This document shows positions 1 to 12,416 of a stretch of DNA of 64,000 nucleotides, piece after piece. A program made the position numbers and the translations under genes. The DNA is from Hydractinia symbiolongicarpus (taxonomy: Eukaryota; Cnidaria; Hydrozoa; Anthoathecata; Hydractiniidae), in the NCBI RefSeq assembly GCF_029227915.1, contig NC_079877.1, positions 33,011,851-33,075,850 on the forward strand. Reading direction: 5' to 3'. The number at the start of each line of letters is the position of its first letter. Position 1 is the first letter of the stretch. The notes beneath the pieces are model-generated. The model was given only the letters and a program-made list of their open reading frames with translations. It searched no databases and was not told where the DNA came from.

Positions 1-204
1 AACGCATGAGACTTGTAGTTTTCAAAAATGTTTTCATTTTTGATGAGACGCTGAATAAAAGAAGTTTAATTGCCGGCAAACGAAAACCCGCCATTTCCCG
101 TAAACCCCGGACTCGGCCCGTATAGTCAAAAGTATACAAAGAAAGTACCCAGGGTGTAAACTCATTTCCCGAACGATTTTTTAAATTTTTTTTTTCACCA
201 CTAG
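1..204 (+). repeat. Reference monomer (GAATAAA subfamily) with internal map
   Basis: Map of one monomer. Positions 1-20 hold the conserved start (aacgcatgag, acttgtagtt). Positions 22-43 are an A/T-rich dyad. Positions 44-70 are the most variable part and define subfamilies; here ctgaataaaagaagtttaat. Positions 71-126 are GC-rich and CpG-rich (gccggc, cccgcc, cccgta, cggcccg). Positions 133-173 are the stretch duplicated in 244-bp monomers, starting at the palindrome gtatac. Positions 174-200 are an A/T tract (acgattttttaaa followed by a T run) ending in caccacta. By hand count it has 78 G+C of 204 and 11 CpG. This subfamily carries AATAAA on the plus strand, the canonical polyadenylation hexamer, but nothing here shows that it is used. 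Confidence 0.95.
22..43. other. A/T-rich dyad, 9-bp arms around a TTTT loop
   Basis: The left arm tcaaaaatg and the right arm catttttga are perfect reverse complements separated by tttt. The same dyad recurs in most monomers at the same place. Two common variants weaken it: cagaaatg on the left and cattcttg on the right; they are not compensatory, since they change different base pairs. A third variant, ttttccatttgatg, breaks the right arm in one clade (for example near 26917, 31948 and 33170). It could extrude a short hairpin; this is not a terminator, as there is no gene upstream. Confidence 0.8.
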
Positions 205-407
205 AACGCATGACACTTGTAGTTTTCAAAAATGTTTTCATTTTTGATGAGACGCTTATTGAAAGAGGTTTAATCGCCGGCAAACGAAAACCCGCGATTT
301 CCCGTAAATCCCGGGCTTGGCCCGTATAGTCAAAAGTATACAAAGAAAGTACCCTGTGAGTAAACTCATTTCCAGAACGATTTTTTAAATTATTTTTTCA
401 CCACTAA
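205..407 (+). repeat. Monomer subfamily 'cttattgaaagagg'
   Basis: Exemplar of the subfamily with cttattgaaagaggtttaat in the variable segment, the opening aacgcatgacac and the cccgggcttggcccg form. It is preceded by a long T run (10 T) and ctagaacg instead of ctaaaacg. It often follows a GAATAAA monomer, as a pair, throughout 1-43000. Confidence 0.85.
312..324. other. GC-rich dyad, cgggc-ttg-gcccg
   Basis: Five-base arms cgggc and gcccg flank a 3-base loop. It is present in monomers with the cccgggcttggcccg form. Other subfamilies carry ccgggtttggcccg (4-base arms), cggactgggcccg (with palindrome gggccc) or cggactcggcccg, so the right half is conserved while the left half varies. With the A/T-rich dyad, many monomers therefore hold two potential hairpins about 90 bp apart. 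Confidence 0.65.
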
Positions 408-813
408 AACGCATAAGGCTTGTAGTTTTCAGAAATGTTTTCATTTTTGATGAGACGCTGAATAAAAGAAGTTTATTTGCCGGCAAACGAAAACCCGCCA
501 TTTCCCGTAAACCCCGGACTCGGCCCGTATAGTCAAAAGTATACAAAGAAAGTACCAAGGGTGTAAACTCATTTTCCGAACGATTTTTTAAATTTTTTTT
601 TCACCACTAGAACGCATGACACTTGTAGTTTTCAAAAATGTTTTCATTTTTGATGAGACGCTTATTGAAAGAGGTTTAATCGCCGGCAAATGAAAACCCG
701 CGATTTCCCGTAAATCCCGGGCTTGGCCCGTATAGTCAAAAGTATACAAAGAAAGTACCCTGTGAGTAAACTCATTTCCAGAACGATTTTTAAAATTATT
801 TTTTCACCACTAA

Positions 814-1016
814 AACGCATAAGACTTGTAGTTTTCAGAAATGTTTTCATTCTTGATGAGACGCATTAATGAAAAGGTTTAATCGCCGGCAAACAAAAAC
901 CCGCTATTTCCCGTAAATCCCGGCTTTGGCCCGTATAGTCGAATGTATACAAAGAAAGTACCCAGGGAGTAAACTCATTTCCAAAACGATTTTTTAAAGT
1001 ATCTTTTCACCACTAA
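814..1016 (+). repeat. Monomer subfamily 'cattaatgaaaagg'
   Basis: Exemplar with cattaatgaaaaggtttaat, the cagaaatg/cattcttg weakened dyad, and cccggctttggcccg. Near-identical copies lie around 2845, 6990 and 7795, so this subfamily is confined to the first 8 kb. Confidence 0.8.
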
Positions 1017-1422
1017 AACGCATGAGACTTGTAGTTTTCAAAAATGTTTTCATTTTTGATGAGACGCTGAATAAAAGAAGTTTAATTGCCGGCAAACGAA
1101 AACCCGTCATTTCCCGTAAACCCCGGTCTCAGCCCGTATAGTCAAAAGTATACAAAGAAAGTACCCAGGGTGTAAACTCATTTCCCGAACGATTTTTTAA
1201 ATTTTTTTTTCACCACTAGAACGCATGACACTTGTAGTTTTCAAAAATGTTTTCATTTTTGATGAGACGTTTATTGAAAGAGGTTTAATCGCCGGCAAAC
1301 GAAAACCCGCGATTTCACGTAAATCCCGGGCTTTGCCCGTATAGTCAAAAGTATACAAAGAAAGTACCCTGTAAGCAAACTCATTTCCAGAACGATTTTT
1401 TCAATTATTTTTTCACCACTAA

Positions 1423-1625
1423 AACGCATAAGACTTGTAGTTTTCAAAAATGTTTTCATTTTTGATGGGACGCTGAATAAAAGAAGTTTAATCGCCGGCA
1501 CACGAAAAACCGCGATTTCCCGTAAATCCCAGACTGATCCCGTATAGTCGAATGTATACAAAGAAGGTACCCAGGGTGTAAACTCATTTCCCGAACGATT
1601 TTTAAAATTTTTTTTTCACCACTAG
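1423..1625 (+). repeat. Monomer subfamily 'gggacgctgaataaaag / cacacg'
   Basis: Exemplar with gatgggacgctgaataaaag in place of gatgagacg, and gccggcacacg in place of gccggcaaacg. It usually ends with gaaggtacccagggtgtaaac. It is frequent at 4.6-5 kb, 8.4-14 kb, 18-25 kb, 28-35 kb and 43-54 kb. It also carries AATAAA. Confidence 0.85.
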
Positions 1626-1828
1626 AACGCATGAGACTTGTAGTTTTCAAAAATGTTTTCATTTTTGATGAGACGCTTGTTGAAAGAGGTTTAATCGCCG
1701 GCAAACAAAAACCCGCGATTTCCCGTAAATCCCGGGCTTGACCCGTATAGTCAAAAGTATACAAAGAAAGTACCCTGTGAGTAAACTCATTTCCAGAACG
1801 ATTATTTAAATTATTTTTTCACTACTAA

Positions 1829-2031
1829 AACGCATAAGACTTGTAGTTTTCAGAAATGTTTTCATTCTTGATGAGACGCTTAATGAAAGTGGTTTAATCG
1901 CCGGCAAACGAAAACCCGCGATTTCCCGTAAATCCCGGCTTTGGCCCGTATAGTCGAATGTATACAAAGAAAGTACCCTGTGAGTAAACTCATTTCCAAA
2001 ACGATTTTTTAAAGTATCTTTTCACCACTAA
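1829..2031 (+). repeat. Monomer subfamily 'cttaatgaaagtgg'
   Basis: Exemplar with cttaatgaaagtggtttaat, the cagaaatg/cattcttg form of the dyad, and a following cccggctttggcccgtatag with tcgaatg before gtatac. It is the most widely spread subfamily and occurs in nearly every HOR type in the window. Confidence 0.8.
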
Positions 2032-3347
2032 AACGCATGAGACTTGTAGTTTTCAAAAATGTTTTCATTTTTGATGAGACGCTGAATAAAAGAAGTTTAA
2101 TTGCCGGCAAACGAAAACCCGCCATTTCCCGTAAACCCCGGACTCGGCCCGTATAGTCAAAAGTATACAAAGAAAGTACCCAGGGTGTAAACTCATTTCC
2201 CGAACGATTTTTTAAATTTTTTTTTTCACCACTAGAACGCATGACACTTGTAGTTTTCAAAAATGTTTTCATTTTTGATGAGACGCTTATTGAAAGAGGT
2301 TTAATCGCCGGCAAACGAAAACCCGCGATTTCCCGTAAATCCCGGGCTTGGCCCGTATAGTCAAAAGTATACAAAGAAAGTACCCTGTGAGTAAACTCAT
2401 TTCCAGAACGATTTTTTAAATTATTTTTTCACCACTAAAACGCATAAGGCTTGTAGTTTTCAGAAATGTTTTCATTTTTGATGAGACGCTGAATAAAAGA
2501 AGTTTATTTGCCGGCAAACGAAAACCCGCCATTTCCCGTAAACCCCGGACTCGGCCCGTATAGTCAAAAGTATACAAAGAAAGTACCAAGGGTGTAAACT
2601 CATTTTCCGAACGATTTTTTAAATTTTTTTTTCACCACTAGAACGCATGACACTTGTAGTTTTCAAAAATGTTTTCATTTTTGATGAGACGCTTATTGAA
2701 AGAGGTTTAATCGCCGGCAAATGAAAACCCGCGATTTCCCGTAAATCCCGGGCTTGGCCCGTATAGTCAAAAGTATACAAAGAAAGTACCCTGTGAGTAA
2801 ACTCATTTCCAGAACGATTTTTAAAATTATTTTTTCACCACTAAAACGCATAAGACTTGTAGTTTTCAGAAATGTTTTCATTCTTGATGAGACGCATTAA
2901 TGAAAAGGTTTAATCGCCGGCAAACAAAAACCCGCTATTTCCCGTAAATCCCGGCTTTGGCCCGTATAGTCGAATGTATACAAAGAAAGTACCCAGGGAG
3001 TAAACTCATTTCCAAAACGATTTTTTAAAGTATCTTTTCACCACTAAAACGCATGAGACTTGTAGTTTTCAAAAATGTTTTCATTTTTGATGAGACGCTG
3101 AATAAAAGAAGTTTAATTGCCGGCAAACGAAAACCCGTCATTTCCCGTAAACCCCGGTCTCAGCCCGTATAGTCAAAAGTATACAAAGAAAGTACCCAGG
3201 GTGTAAACTCATTTCCCGAACGATTTTTTAAATTTTTTTTTCACCACTAGAACGCATGACACTTGTAGTTTTCAAAAATGTTTTCATTTTTGATGAGACG
3301 TTTATTGAAAGAGGTTTAATCGCCGGCAAACGAAAACCCGCGATTTC

Positions 3348-6300
3348 CCTAAATCCCGGGCTTGGCCCGTATAGTCAAAAGTATACAAAGAAAGTACCCT
3401 GTGAGTAAACTCACTTCCAAAAGGATTGTTTAAATTATTTTTTCACCACTAAAACGCATGAGACTTGTAGTTTTCAAAAATGTTTTCATTTTTGATAGGA
3501 CGCTGGATAAAAGGAGTTTAATCGCCTGCACACGAAAACCCGCGATTTCCCGTAAATCCCGGACTGGGCCCGTATAGTCAAAAGTATACAAATGAAGTAC
3601 CCAGGGAGTAAACTTATTTCCCGAACGATTTTTTAAATTATTTTTTCACCACTAAAACGCATGAGACTTGTAGTTTTCAAAAATGTTTTCATTTTTGATG
3701 AGACGCTTAATGAAAGAGGTTTAATCGCCGGAAAACGAAAACCCGCGATTTCACGTAAATCCGGGGCTTGGCCCGTATAGTCAAAAGTATACAAAGAAAG
3801 TACCCTGTGAGTAAACTCATTTCCAGAACGATTTTTTAAATTTTTTTTTCACCACTAGAACGCATGAGACTTGTAGTTTTCAAAAATGTTTTCATTTTTG
3901 ATGAGACGCTTGTTGAAAGAGGTTTAATCGCCGGCAAACAAAAACCCGCGATTTCCCGTAAATCCCAGGCTTGGCCCGTATAGTCAAAAGTATACAAAGA
4001 AAGTACCCTGTGAGTAAACTCATTTCCAGAACGTTTATTTAAATTATTTTTTCACTACTAAAACGCATAAGACTTGTAGTTTTCAGAAATGTTTTCATTC
4101 TTGATGAGACGCTTAAAAAAAGTGGTTTAATCGCCGGCAAACGAAAACCCGCTATTTCCCGTAAATCCCGGCTTTGGCCCGTATAGTCGAATGTATACAA
4201 AGAAAGTACCCAGGGAGTAAACTCATTTCCAGAACGATTTTTTAAATTATTTTTTCACCACTAAAACGCATAAGACTTGTAGTTTTCAGAAATGTTTTCA
4301 TTTTTGATGAGATGCCTAATGAAAGTGGTTTAATCGCCGGCAAACGAAAACCTGCGATTTCCCGAAAATCCCGGGTTTGGCCCGTATAGTCGAATGTATA
4401 CAAAGAAAGTACCCTGTGAGTAAACTCATTTCCAAACCGATTTTTTAAAGTATCTTTTCACCACTAAAACGCATGAGACTTGTAGTTTTCAAAAATGTTT
4501 TCATTTTTGATGAGACGCTTAATGAAAGAGGTTTAATCGCCGGCAAACGAAAACCCGCGATTTCACGTAAATCCGGGGCTTGGCCCGTATAGTCAAAAGT
4601 ATACAAAGAAAGTACCCTGTGAGTAATCGCATTTCCAGAACGATTTTTTAAATTATTTTTTCACAACTAAAACGCATAAGACTTGTAGTTTTCAAAAATG
4701 TTTTCATTTTTGATGGGACGCTGAATAAAAGAAGTTTAATCGCCGGCACACGAAAACCTGCGATTTCCCGTAAATCCCGGACTGGGCCCGTATAGTCGAA
4801 TGTATACAAAGAAGGTACCCCGGGTGTAAACTCATTTCCCGAACGATTTTTTAAATTTTTTTTTTCACCACTAGAACGCATGAGACTTGTAGTTTTCAAA
4901 AATGTTTTCATTTTTGATGAGACGCTTGTTGAAAGAGGTTTAATCGCCGGCAAACAAAAACCCGCGATTTCCCGTAAATCCCAGGCTTGGCCCGTATAGT
5001 CAAAAGTATACAAAGAAAGTACCCTGTGAGTAAACTCATTTCCAGAACGATTATTTAAATTATTTTTTCACTACTAAAACGCATAAGACTTGTAGTTTTC
5101 AGAAATGTTTTCATTCTTGATGAGACGCTTAATAAAAGTGGTTTAATCGCCGGCAAACGAAAACCCGCGATTTCCCGTAAATCCCGGCTTTGGCCCGTAT
5201 AGTCGAATGTATACAAAGAAAGTACCCTGTGAGTAAACTCATTTCCAAAACGATTTTTTAAAGTATCTTTTCACCACTAAAACGCATGAGACTTGTAGTT
5301 TTCAAAAATGTTTTCATTTTTGATGAGACGCTGAATAAAAGAAGTTTAATTGCCGGCAAACGAAAACCCGCTATTTCCCGTAAATCCCGGGTTTGGCCCG
5401 TATAGTCGAATGTGTACAAAGAAAGTACCCAGGGAGTAAACTCATTTCCAAAACGATTTTTTAAAGTATCTTTTCACCACTAAAACGCATGAGACTTGTA
5501 GTTTTCAAAAATATTTTCATTTTTGATGAGACGCTGAATAAAAGAAGTTTAATTGCCGGCAAACGAAAACCCGCCATTTCCCGTAAACCCCGGACTCGGC
5601 CCGTATATTCAAAAGTATACAAAGAAAGTACCCAGGGAGTAAACTCATTTCCCATGTATACAAAGAAAGTACCCTGTGAGTAAACTCACTTCCAAAAGGG
5701 TTGTTTAAATTATCTTTTCACCACTAAAACGCATGAGACTTGTAGTTTTCAAAAATGTTTTCATTTTTGATAGGACGCTGAATAAAAGAAGTTTAATTGC
5801 CGGCAAACGAAAACCCGCCATTTCCCGTAAACCCCGGACTGGGCCCGTATAGTCGAATGTATACAAAGAAGGTACCCAGGGTGTAAACTCATTTCCCGAA
5901 CGATTTTTTAAATTATTTTTTTACCACTAAAACGCATGAGACTTGTAGTTTTCAAAAATGTTTTCATTTTTGATGAGACGCTTAATGAAAGAGGTTTAAT
6001 CGCCGGCAAACAAAAACCCGCGATTTCACGTAAATCCCGGGCTTGGCCCGTATAGTCGAATGTATACAAAGAAAGTACCCTGTGAGTAAACTCATTTCCA
6101 AAACGATTTTTTAAAGTATTTTTTCACAACTAAAACGCATAAGACTTGTAGTTTTCAAAAATGTTTTCATTTTTGATGAGACGCATTAATGAAAGTAGTT
6201 TAATCGCCGGCAAACAAAAACCCGCTATTTCCCGTAAATCCCGGCTTTGGTCCGTATAGTCGAATGTATACAAAGAAAGTACCCAGGGAGTAAACTCATT

Positions 6301-9300
6301 TCCAGAACGATTTTTTAAAGTATCTTTTCACCACTAAAACGTATGAGACTTGTAGTTTTCAAAAATGTTTTCATTTTTGATGAGACGCTGAATAAAAAAA
6401 GTTTAATTGCCGGCAAATGAAAACCCGCCATTTCCCGTAAACCCCGGACTCGGCCCGTATAGTCAAAAGTATACAAAGAAAGTACCCAGGGAGTAAACTC
6501 ATTTCCCATGTATACAAAGAAAGTACCCTCTGAGTAAACTCATTTCCAAAACGATTTTTTAAAGTATCTTTTCACCACTAAAACGCATGAGACTTGTAGT
6601 TTTCAAAAATGTTTTCATTTTTGATGAGACGCTGAATAAAAGAAGTTTAATCGCCGGCACACGAAAACCCGCCATTTCCCGTAAACCCCGGACTCGGCCC
6701 GTATAGTCAAAAGTATACAAAGAAAGTACCCAGGGTGTAAATTCATTTCCCGATCGATTTTTTAAATTTTCTTTTCAACACTAGAACGCATGACACTTGT
6801 AGTTTTCAAAAATGTTTTCATTTTTGATGAGACGCTTATTGAAAGAGGTTTAATCGCCGGCAAACGAAAACCCGCGATTTCCCGTAAATCCCGGGCTTGG
6901 CCCGTATAGTCAAAAGTATACAAAGAAAGTACCCTGTGAGTAAACTCATTTCCAGAACGATTTTTTAAATTATTTTTTCACCACTAAAACGCATAAGACT
7001 TGTAGTTTTCAGAAATGTTTTCATTCTTGATGAGACGCATTAATGAAAAGGTTTAATCGCCGGCAAACAAAAACCCGCTATTTCCCGTAAATCCCGGCTT
7101 TGGCCCGTATAGTCGAATGTATACAAAGAAAGTACCCAGGAAGTAAACTCATTTCCAAAACGATTTTTTAAAGTATCTTTTCACCACTAAAACGCATGAG
7201 ACTTGTAGTTTTCAAAAATGTTTTCATTTTTGATGAGACGCTGAATAAAAAAGTTTAATTGCCGGCAAACGAAAACCCGCCATTTCCCGTAAACCCCGGA
7301 CTCGGCCCGTATAGTCAAAAGTATACAAAGAAAGTACCCAGGGTGTAAACTCATTTCCCGAACGATTTTTTAAATTTTTTTTTCACCACTAGAACGCATG
7401 ACACTTGCAGTTTTCAAAAATGTTTTCATTTCTGATGAGACGTTTATTGAAAGAGGTTTAATCGCTGGCAAACTAAAACCCGCGATTTCCCTAAATCCCG
7501 GGCTTGGCCCGTATAGTCAAAAGTATACAAAGAAAGTACCCTTTGAGTAAACTCATTTCCAGAACGATTTTTTAAATTATTTTTTCACCACTTAAACGCA
7601 TAAGACTTGTAGTTTTCAGAAATGTTTTCATTTTTGATGAGACGCTTAATGAAAGTGGTTTAATCGCTGGCAAACGAAAACCCGCGATTTCCCGTAAACC
7701 CCGGACTCGGCCCGTATAGTCAAAAGTATACAAAGAAAGTACCCTGTGAGTAAACTCATTTCCAGAACGATTTTTTAAATTATTTTTTCACCACTAAAAC
7801 GCATAAGACTTGTAGTTTTCAGAAATGTTTTCATTCTTGATGAGACGCATTAATGAAAAGGTTTAATCGCCGGCAAACAAAAACCCGCTATTTCCCGTAA
7901 ATCCCGGCTTTGGCCCGTATAGTCGAATGTATACAAAGAAAGTACCCAGGGAGTAAACTCATTTCCAAAACGATTTTTTAAAGTATCTTTTCACCACTAA
8001 AGCGCATGAGACTTGTAGTTTTCAAAAATGTTTTCATTTTTGATGAGACGCTAAATAAAAGAAGTTTAATTGCCGGCAAACGAAAACCCGCCATTTCCCG
8101 TAAACCCCGGACTCGGCCCGTATAGTCAAAAGTATACAAATGAAATACCCAGGGAGTAAACTTATTTCCCGAACGATTTTTTAAATTATTTTTTCACCAC
8201 TAAAACGCATGAGACTTGTAGTTTTCAAAAATGTTTTCATTTTTGATGAGACGCTTAATGAAAGAGGTTTAATCGCCGGCAAACGAAAACCCGCGATTTC
8301 ACGTAAATCCGGGGCTTGGCCCGTATAGTCAAAAGTATACAAAGAAAGTACCCTGTGAGTAAACTCATTTCCAGAACGATTTTTTAAATTATTTTTTCAC
8401 AACTAAAACGCATAAGACTTGTAGTTTTTAAAAATGTTTTCATTTTTGATGGGACGCTGAATAAAACAAGTTTAATCGCCGGCACACGAAAACCTGCGAT
8501 TTCCCGTAAATCCCGGACTGGGCCCGTATAGTCGAATGTATACAAAGAAGGTACCCAGGGTGTAAACTCATTTCCCGAACGATTTTTTAAATTTTTTTTT
8601 CACCACTAGAACGCATGAGACTTGTAGTTTTCAAAAATGTTTTCATTTTTGATGAGACGCTTGTTGAAAGAGGTTTAATCGCCGGCAAACAAAAACCCGC
8701 GATTTCCCGTAAATCCCAGGCTTGGCCCGTATAGTCAAAAGTATACAAAGAAAGTACCCTGTGAGTAAACTCATTTCCAGAACGATTATTTAAATTATTT
8801 TTTCACTACTAAAACGCATAAGACTTGTAGTTTTCAGAAATGTTTTCATTCTTGATGAGACACTTAATAAAAGTGGTTTAATCGCCGGCAAACCAAAACC
8901 CGCGATTTCCCGTAAATCCCGGCTTTGGCCCGTATAGTCGAATGTATACAAAGAAAGTACCCTGTGAGTAAACTCATTTCCAAAACGATTTTTTAAAGTA
9001 TCTTTTCACCACTAAAACGCATGAGACTTGTAGTTTTCAAAAATGTTTTCATTTTTGATGAGACGCTGAATAAAAGAAGTTTAATTGCCGGCAAACGAAA
9101 ACCCGCTATTTCCCGTAAATCCCGGCTTTGGCCCGTATAGTCGAATGTATACAAAGAAAGTACCCAGGGAGTAAACTCATTTCCCATGTATACAAAGAAA
9201 GTACCCTGTGAGTAAACTCACTTCCAAAAGGGTTATTTAAATTATCTTTTCACCACTAAAACGCATGAGACTTGTAGTTTTCAAAAATGTTTTCATTTTT

Positions 9301-10344
9301 GATAGGATGCTGAATAAAAGAAGTTTAATTGCCGGCAAACGAAAACCCGCCATTTCCCGTAAACCCCGGACTGGGCCCGTATAGTCGAATGTATACAAAG
9401 AAGGTACCCAGGGTGTAAACTCATTTCCCGAACGATTTTTTAAATTATTTTTTCACCACTAAAACGCATGAGTCTTGTAGTTTTCAAAAATGTTTTCATT
9501 TTTGATGAGACGCTTAATGAAAGAGGTTTAATCGCCGGCAAACGAAAACCCGCGATTTCACGTAAATCCCGGGCTTGGCCCGTATAGTCAAAAGTATACA
9601 AAGAAAGTACCCTGTGAGTAAACTCATTTCCACAACGATTTTTTAAATTATTTTTTCACAACTAAAACGCATAAGACTTGTAGTTTTCAAAAATGTTTTC
9701 ATTTTTGATGGGACGCTGAATAAAAGAAGTTTAATCGCCGGCACACGAAAACCCGCGATTTCCCGTAAATCCCGGACTGGGCCCGTATAGTCGAATGTAT
9801 ACAAAGAAGGTACCCAGGGTGTAAATTCATTTCCCGAACGATTTTTTAAATTTTTTTTTCACCACTAGAACGCATGAGACTTGTAGTTTTCAAAAATGTT
9901 TTCATTTTTGATGAGACGCTTGTTGAAAGAGGTTTTATCGCCGGCAAACAAAAACCCGCGATTTCCCGTAAATCCCGGGCTTGGCCCGTATAGTCAAAAG
10001 TATACAAAGAAAGTACCCTGTGAGTAAACTCATTTCCAGAACGATTATTTAAATTATTTTTTCACTACTAAAACGCATAAGACTTGTAGTTTTCAGAAAT
10101 GTTTTCATTCTTGATGAGACGCTTAATGAAAGTGGTTTAATCGCCGGCAAACGAAAACCCGCGATTTCCCGTAAATCCCGGCTTTGGCCCGTATAGTCGA
10201 ATGTATACAAAGAAAGTACCCTGTGAGTAAACTCATTTCCAAAACGATTTTTTAAAGTATCTTTTCACCACTAAAACGCATGAGACTTGTAGTTTTCAAA
10301 AATGTTTTCATTTTTGATGAGACGCTGAATAAAAGAAGTTTAAT
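3348..10344 (+). repeat. Mixed monomer region with 812-, 854- and 1259-bp periods
   Basis: Less homogenised than its neighbours. The rare form atccggggctt recurs at 3761, 4573 and 8309 (counted at cc). About 4440-5400 matches about 8176-9136 at offset 3736, with cgaaaacctgcg and cttaataaaagtgg in both. The 244-bp joins at 9187 and 10446 are 1259 bp apart, and about 8180-9190 resembles 9440-10450. The joins at 5655 and 6509 are 854 bp apart. One-off changes, such as aaaaggatt near 3421 and gaagtttatttg near 2500, are common. Confidence 0.65.
5484..5727 (+). repeat. First 244-bp monomer with a 41-bp internal duplication
   Basis: gtatac recurs at 5616 and 5657 (counted at the t), so the stretch from gtatac to tttccc is present twice, 41 bp apart. 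The join reads tttccc then atgtatac. A plain monomer has tttcccgaacg at the first place and cgaatgtatac or aaagtatac at the second, so the join fused a tttccc end to the interior of a cgaatg-type monomer. The resulting unit is 244 bp from aacg to aacg. Confidence 0.9.
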
Positions 10345-12416
10345 TGCCGGCAAACGAAAACCCGCCATTTCCCGTAAACCCCGGACTCGGCCCGTATAGT
10401 CAAAAGTATACAAAGAAAGTACCCAGGGTGTGAACTCATTTCCCATGTATACAAAGAAAGTACCCTGTGAGTAAACTCACTTCCAAAACGATTATTTAAA
10501 TTATCTTTTCACCACTAAAACGCATGAGACTTGTAGTTTTCAAAAATGTTTTCATTTTTGATGGTACGCTGAATAAAAGAAGTTTAATCACCTGCACTCG
10601 AAAACCCGCGATTTCCCGTAAATCCTGGACTGGGACCGTATAGTCAAAAGTATACAAATGAAGTACCCAGGGAGTAAACTCATTTCCCGAACGATTTTTT
10701 AAATTATTTTTTCACCACTGTAACGCATGAGACTTGTAGTTTTTAAAAATGTTTTCATTTTTGATGAGACGCTTAATGAAAGAGGTTTAATCACCAGCAA
10801 ACCAAAACCCGCGATTTCACGTAAATCCCGGGCTTGGCCCGTATAGTCAAAAGTATACAAAGAAAGTACCCTGTGAGTAAACTCATTTCCAGAACGATTT
10901 TTTAAATTATTTTTTCACCACTAAAACGCATAAGACTTGTAGTATTCAAAAATGTTTTCCTTTTTGATGGGACGCTGAATAAAAGTAGTTTAATCGCCGG
11001 CACACGAAAACCCGCGATTTTCCGTAAATCCCGGACTGGGCCCGTATAGTCGAATGTATACAAAGAAGGTACCCAGGGTGTAAACTCATTTCCCGAACGA
11101 TTTTTTAAATTTTTTTTTCACCACTAAAACGCATGAGACTTGTAGTTTTCAAAAATTTTTTCATTTTTCATGAGACGCTTAATGAAAGGGGTTTAATCGC
11201 CGGCAAACGAAAACCCGCGATTTCACGTAAATCCCGGGCTTGGCCCGTATAGTCAAAAGTATACAAAGAAAGTGCCCTGTAAGTAAACTCATTTCCAGAA
11301 CGATTTTTTCAATTATTTTTTCACCACTAAAACGCATAAGACTTGTAGTTTTTAAAAATGTTTTCATTTTTGATGGGACGCTGAATAAAAGAAGTTTAAT
11401 CGCCGGCACACGAAAAACCGCGATTTCCCGTAAATCCCGGACTGATCCCGTATAGTCGAATGTATACAAAGAAGGTACCCAGGGTGTAAACTCATTTCCC
11501 GAACGATTTTTTAAATTTTTTTTTCACCACTAGAACGCATGAGACTTGTAGTTTTCAAAAATGTTTTCATTTTTGATGAGACGCTTGTTGAAAGAGGTTT
11601 AATCGCCGGCAAACAAAAACCCGCGATTTCCCGTAAATCCCGGGCTTGACCCGTATAGTCAAAAGTATACAAAGAAAGTAACCTGTGAGTAAACTCATTT
11701 CCAGAACGATTATTTAAATTATTTTTTCACTACTAAAACGCATAAGACTTGTAGTTTTCAGAAATGTTTTCATTCTTGATGAGACGCTTAATGAAAGTGG
11801 TTTAATCGCCGGCAAACGAAAACCCGCGATTTCCCGTAAATCCCGGCTTTGGCCCGTATAGTCGAATGTATACAAAGAAAGTACCCTGTGAGTAAACTCA
11901 TTTCCAAAACGATTTTTTAAAGTATCTTTTCACCACTAAAACGCATGAGACTTGTAGTTTTCAAAAATGTTTTCATTTTTGATGAGACGCTGAATAAAAG
12001 AAGTTTAATTGCCGGCAAACGAAAACCCGCCATTTCCCGTAAACCCCGGACTCGGCCCGTATAGTCAAAAGTATACAAAAAAAGTACCCAGGGTGTAAAC
12101 TCATTTCCCGAACAATTTTTTAAATTTTTTTTTTCACCACTAGAACGCATGACACTTGTAGTTTTCAAAAATGTTTTCATTTTTGATGAGACGCTTATTG
12201 AAAGAGGTTTAATCGCCGGCAAACGAAAACCCGCGATTTCCCGTAAATCCCGGGCTTGGCCCGTATAGTCAAAAGTATACAAAGAAAGTACCCTGGGAGT
12301 AAACTCATTTCCAGAACGATTTTTTAAATTATTTTTTCACCACTAAAACGCATAAGACTTGTAGTTTTCAGAAATGTTTTCATTTTTGATGAGACGCTTA
12401 ATGAAAGTGGTTTAAT
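10345..12416 (+). repeat. 2072-bp HOR, copy 1 of a tandem duplication
   Basis: Ten monomers, one of them 244 bp (10 x 203 + 42). It matches 12417-14488 at offset 2072 with no difference that I could find, down to private forms such as gtgtgaactc, atttttcatgag, tgatggtacg and tttttccgt. The left edge falls in the gtttaat string of a GAATAAA-type monomer. Confidence 0.9.
10519..10721 (+). repeat. Monomer subfamily 'cctgcactcg'
   Basis: Exemplar with atcacctgcactcgaaaacc and ctgggaccgtatag, ending in caaatgaagtacccaggg. Relatives lie near 12590, 18245, 24050, 30050, 30900, 35280 and 44890. At 18300 and 24120 the variant is cctgcactcaaaaacc. The earliest relative in the window is at 3530 (cctgcacacg). 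Confidence 0.8.

Larger units (their letters stand above)
1..3347 (+). repeat. 2031-bp ten-monomer HOR, two copies (first cut by window start)
   Basis: Bases 1-1316 match 2032-3347 at a constant offset of 2031 with no difference that I noticed, including rare forms such as gtttatttgccgg, cattaatgaaaagg and cgtcatttcc. The match ends at a tttcacgt versus tttccct difference. The simplest reading is a tandem duplication whose first copy begins about 0.7 kb before the window and ends near 1316. It contains ten 203-204 bp monomers and no 244-bp monomer. Confidence 0.85.

Noticed and set aside
181-200. Rho-independent terminator: T run after a possible stem
   Set aside because: The T run is part of each monomer's A/T tract, is not preceded by a GC-rich stem, and there is no transcription unit before it.
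523-560. CENP-B-box-like element: cccg, then cgaa, on the minus-strand sense of the box
   Set aside because: The box core read on this strand needs CCCG, 7 bases, then CGAA. Monomers with cccgtatagtcgaa have 6 bases between, and many others have tcaaaag with no CGAA. The spacing is one short, so it is not a canonical box.
662-2881. Open frames of 60-121 codons on the minus strand, repeating the same peptide motifs along the array
   Set aside because: They are readings of the satellite. The frame changes at each 203-bp monomer, stops appear with ordinary variants, and indels (41 bp, one-base) occur without regard to frame. No family resemblance, no start context, and the same frame recurs dozens of times.
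5640-5690. 244-bp units as insertion of a mobile element
   Set aside because: The additional 41 bp are a second copy of monomer positions 133-173, with no terminal repeats or target-site duplication. Unequal exchange or slippage explains them.
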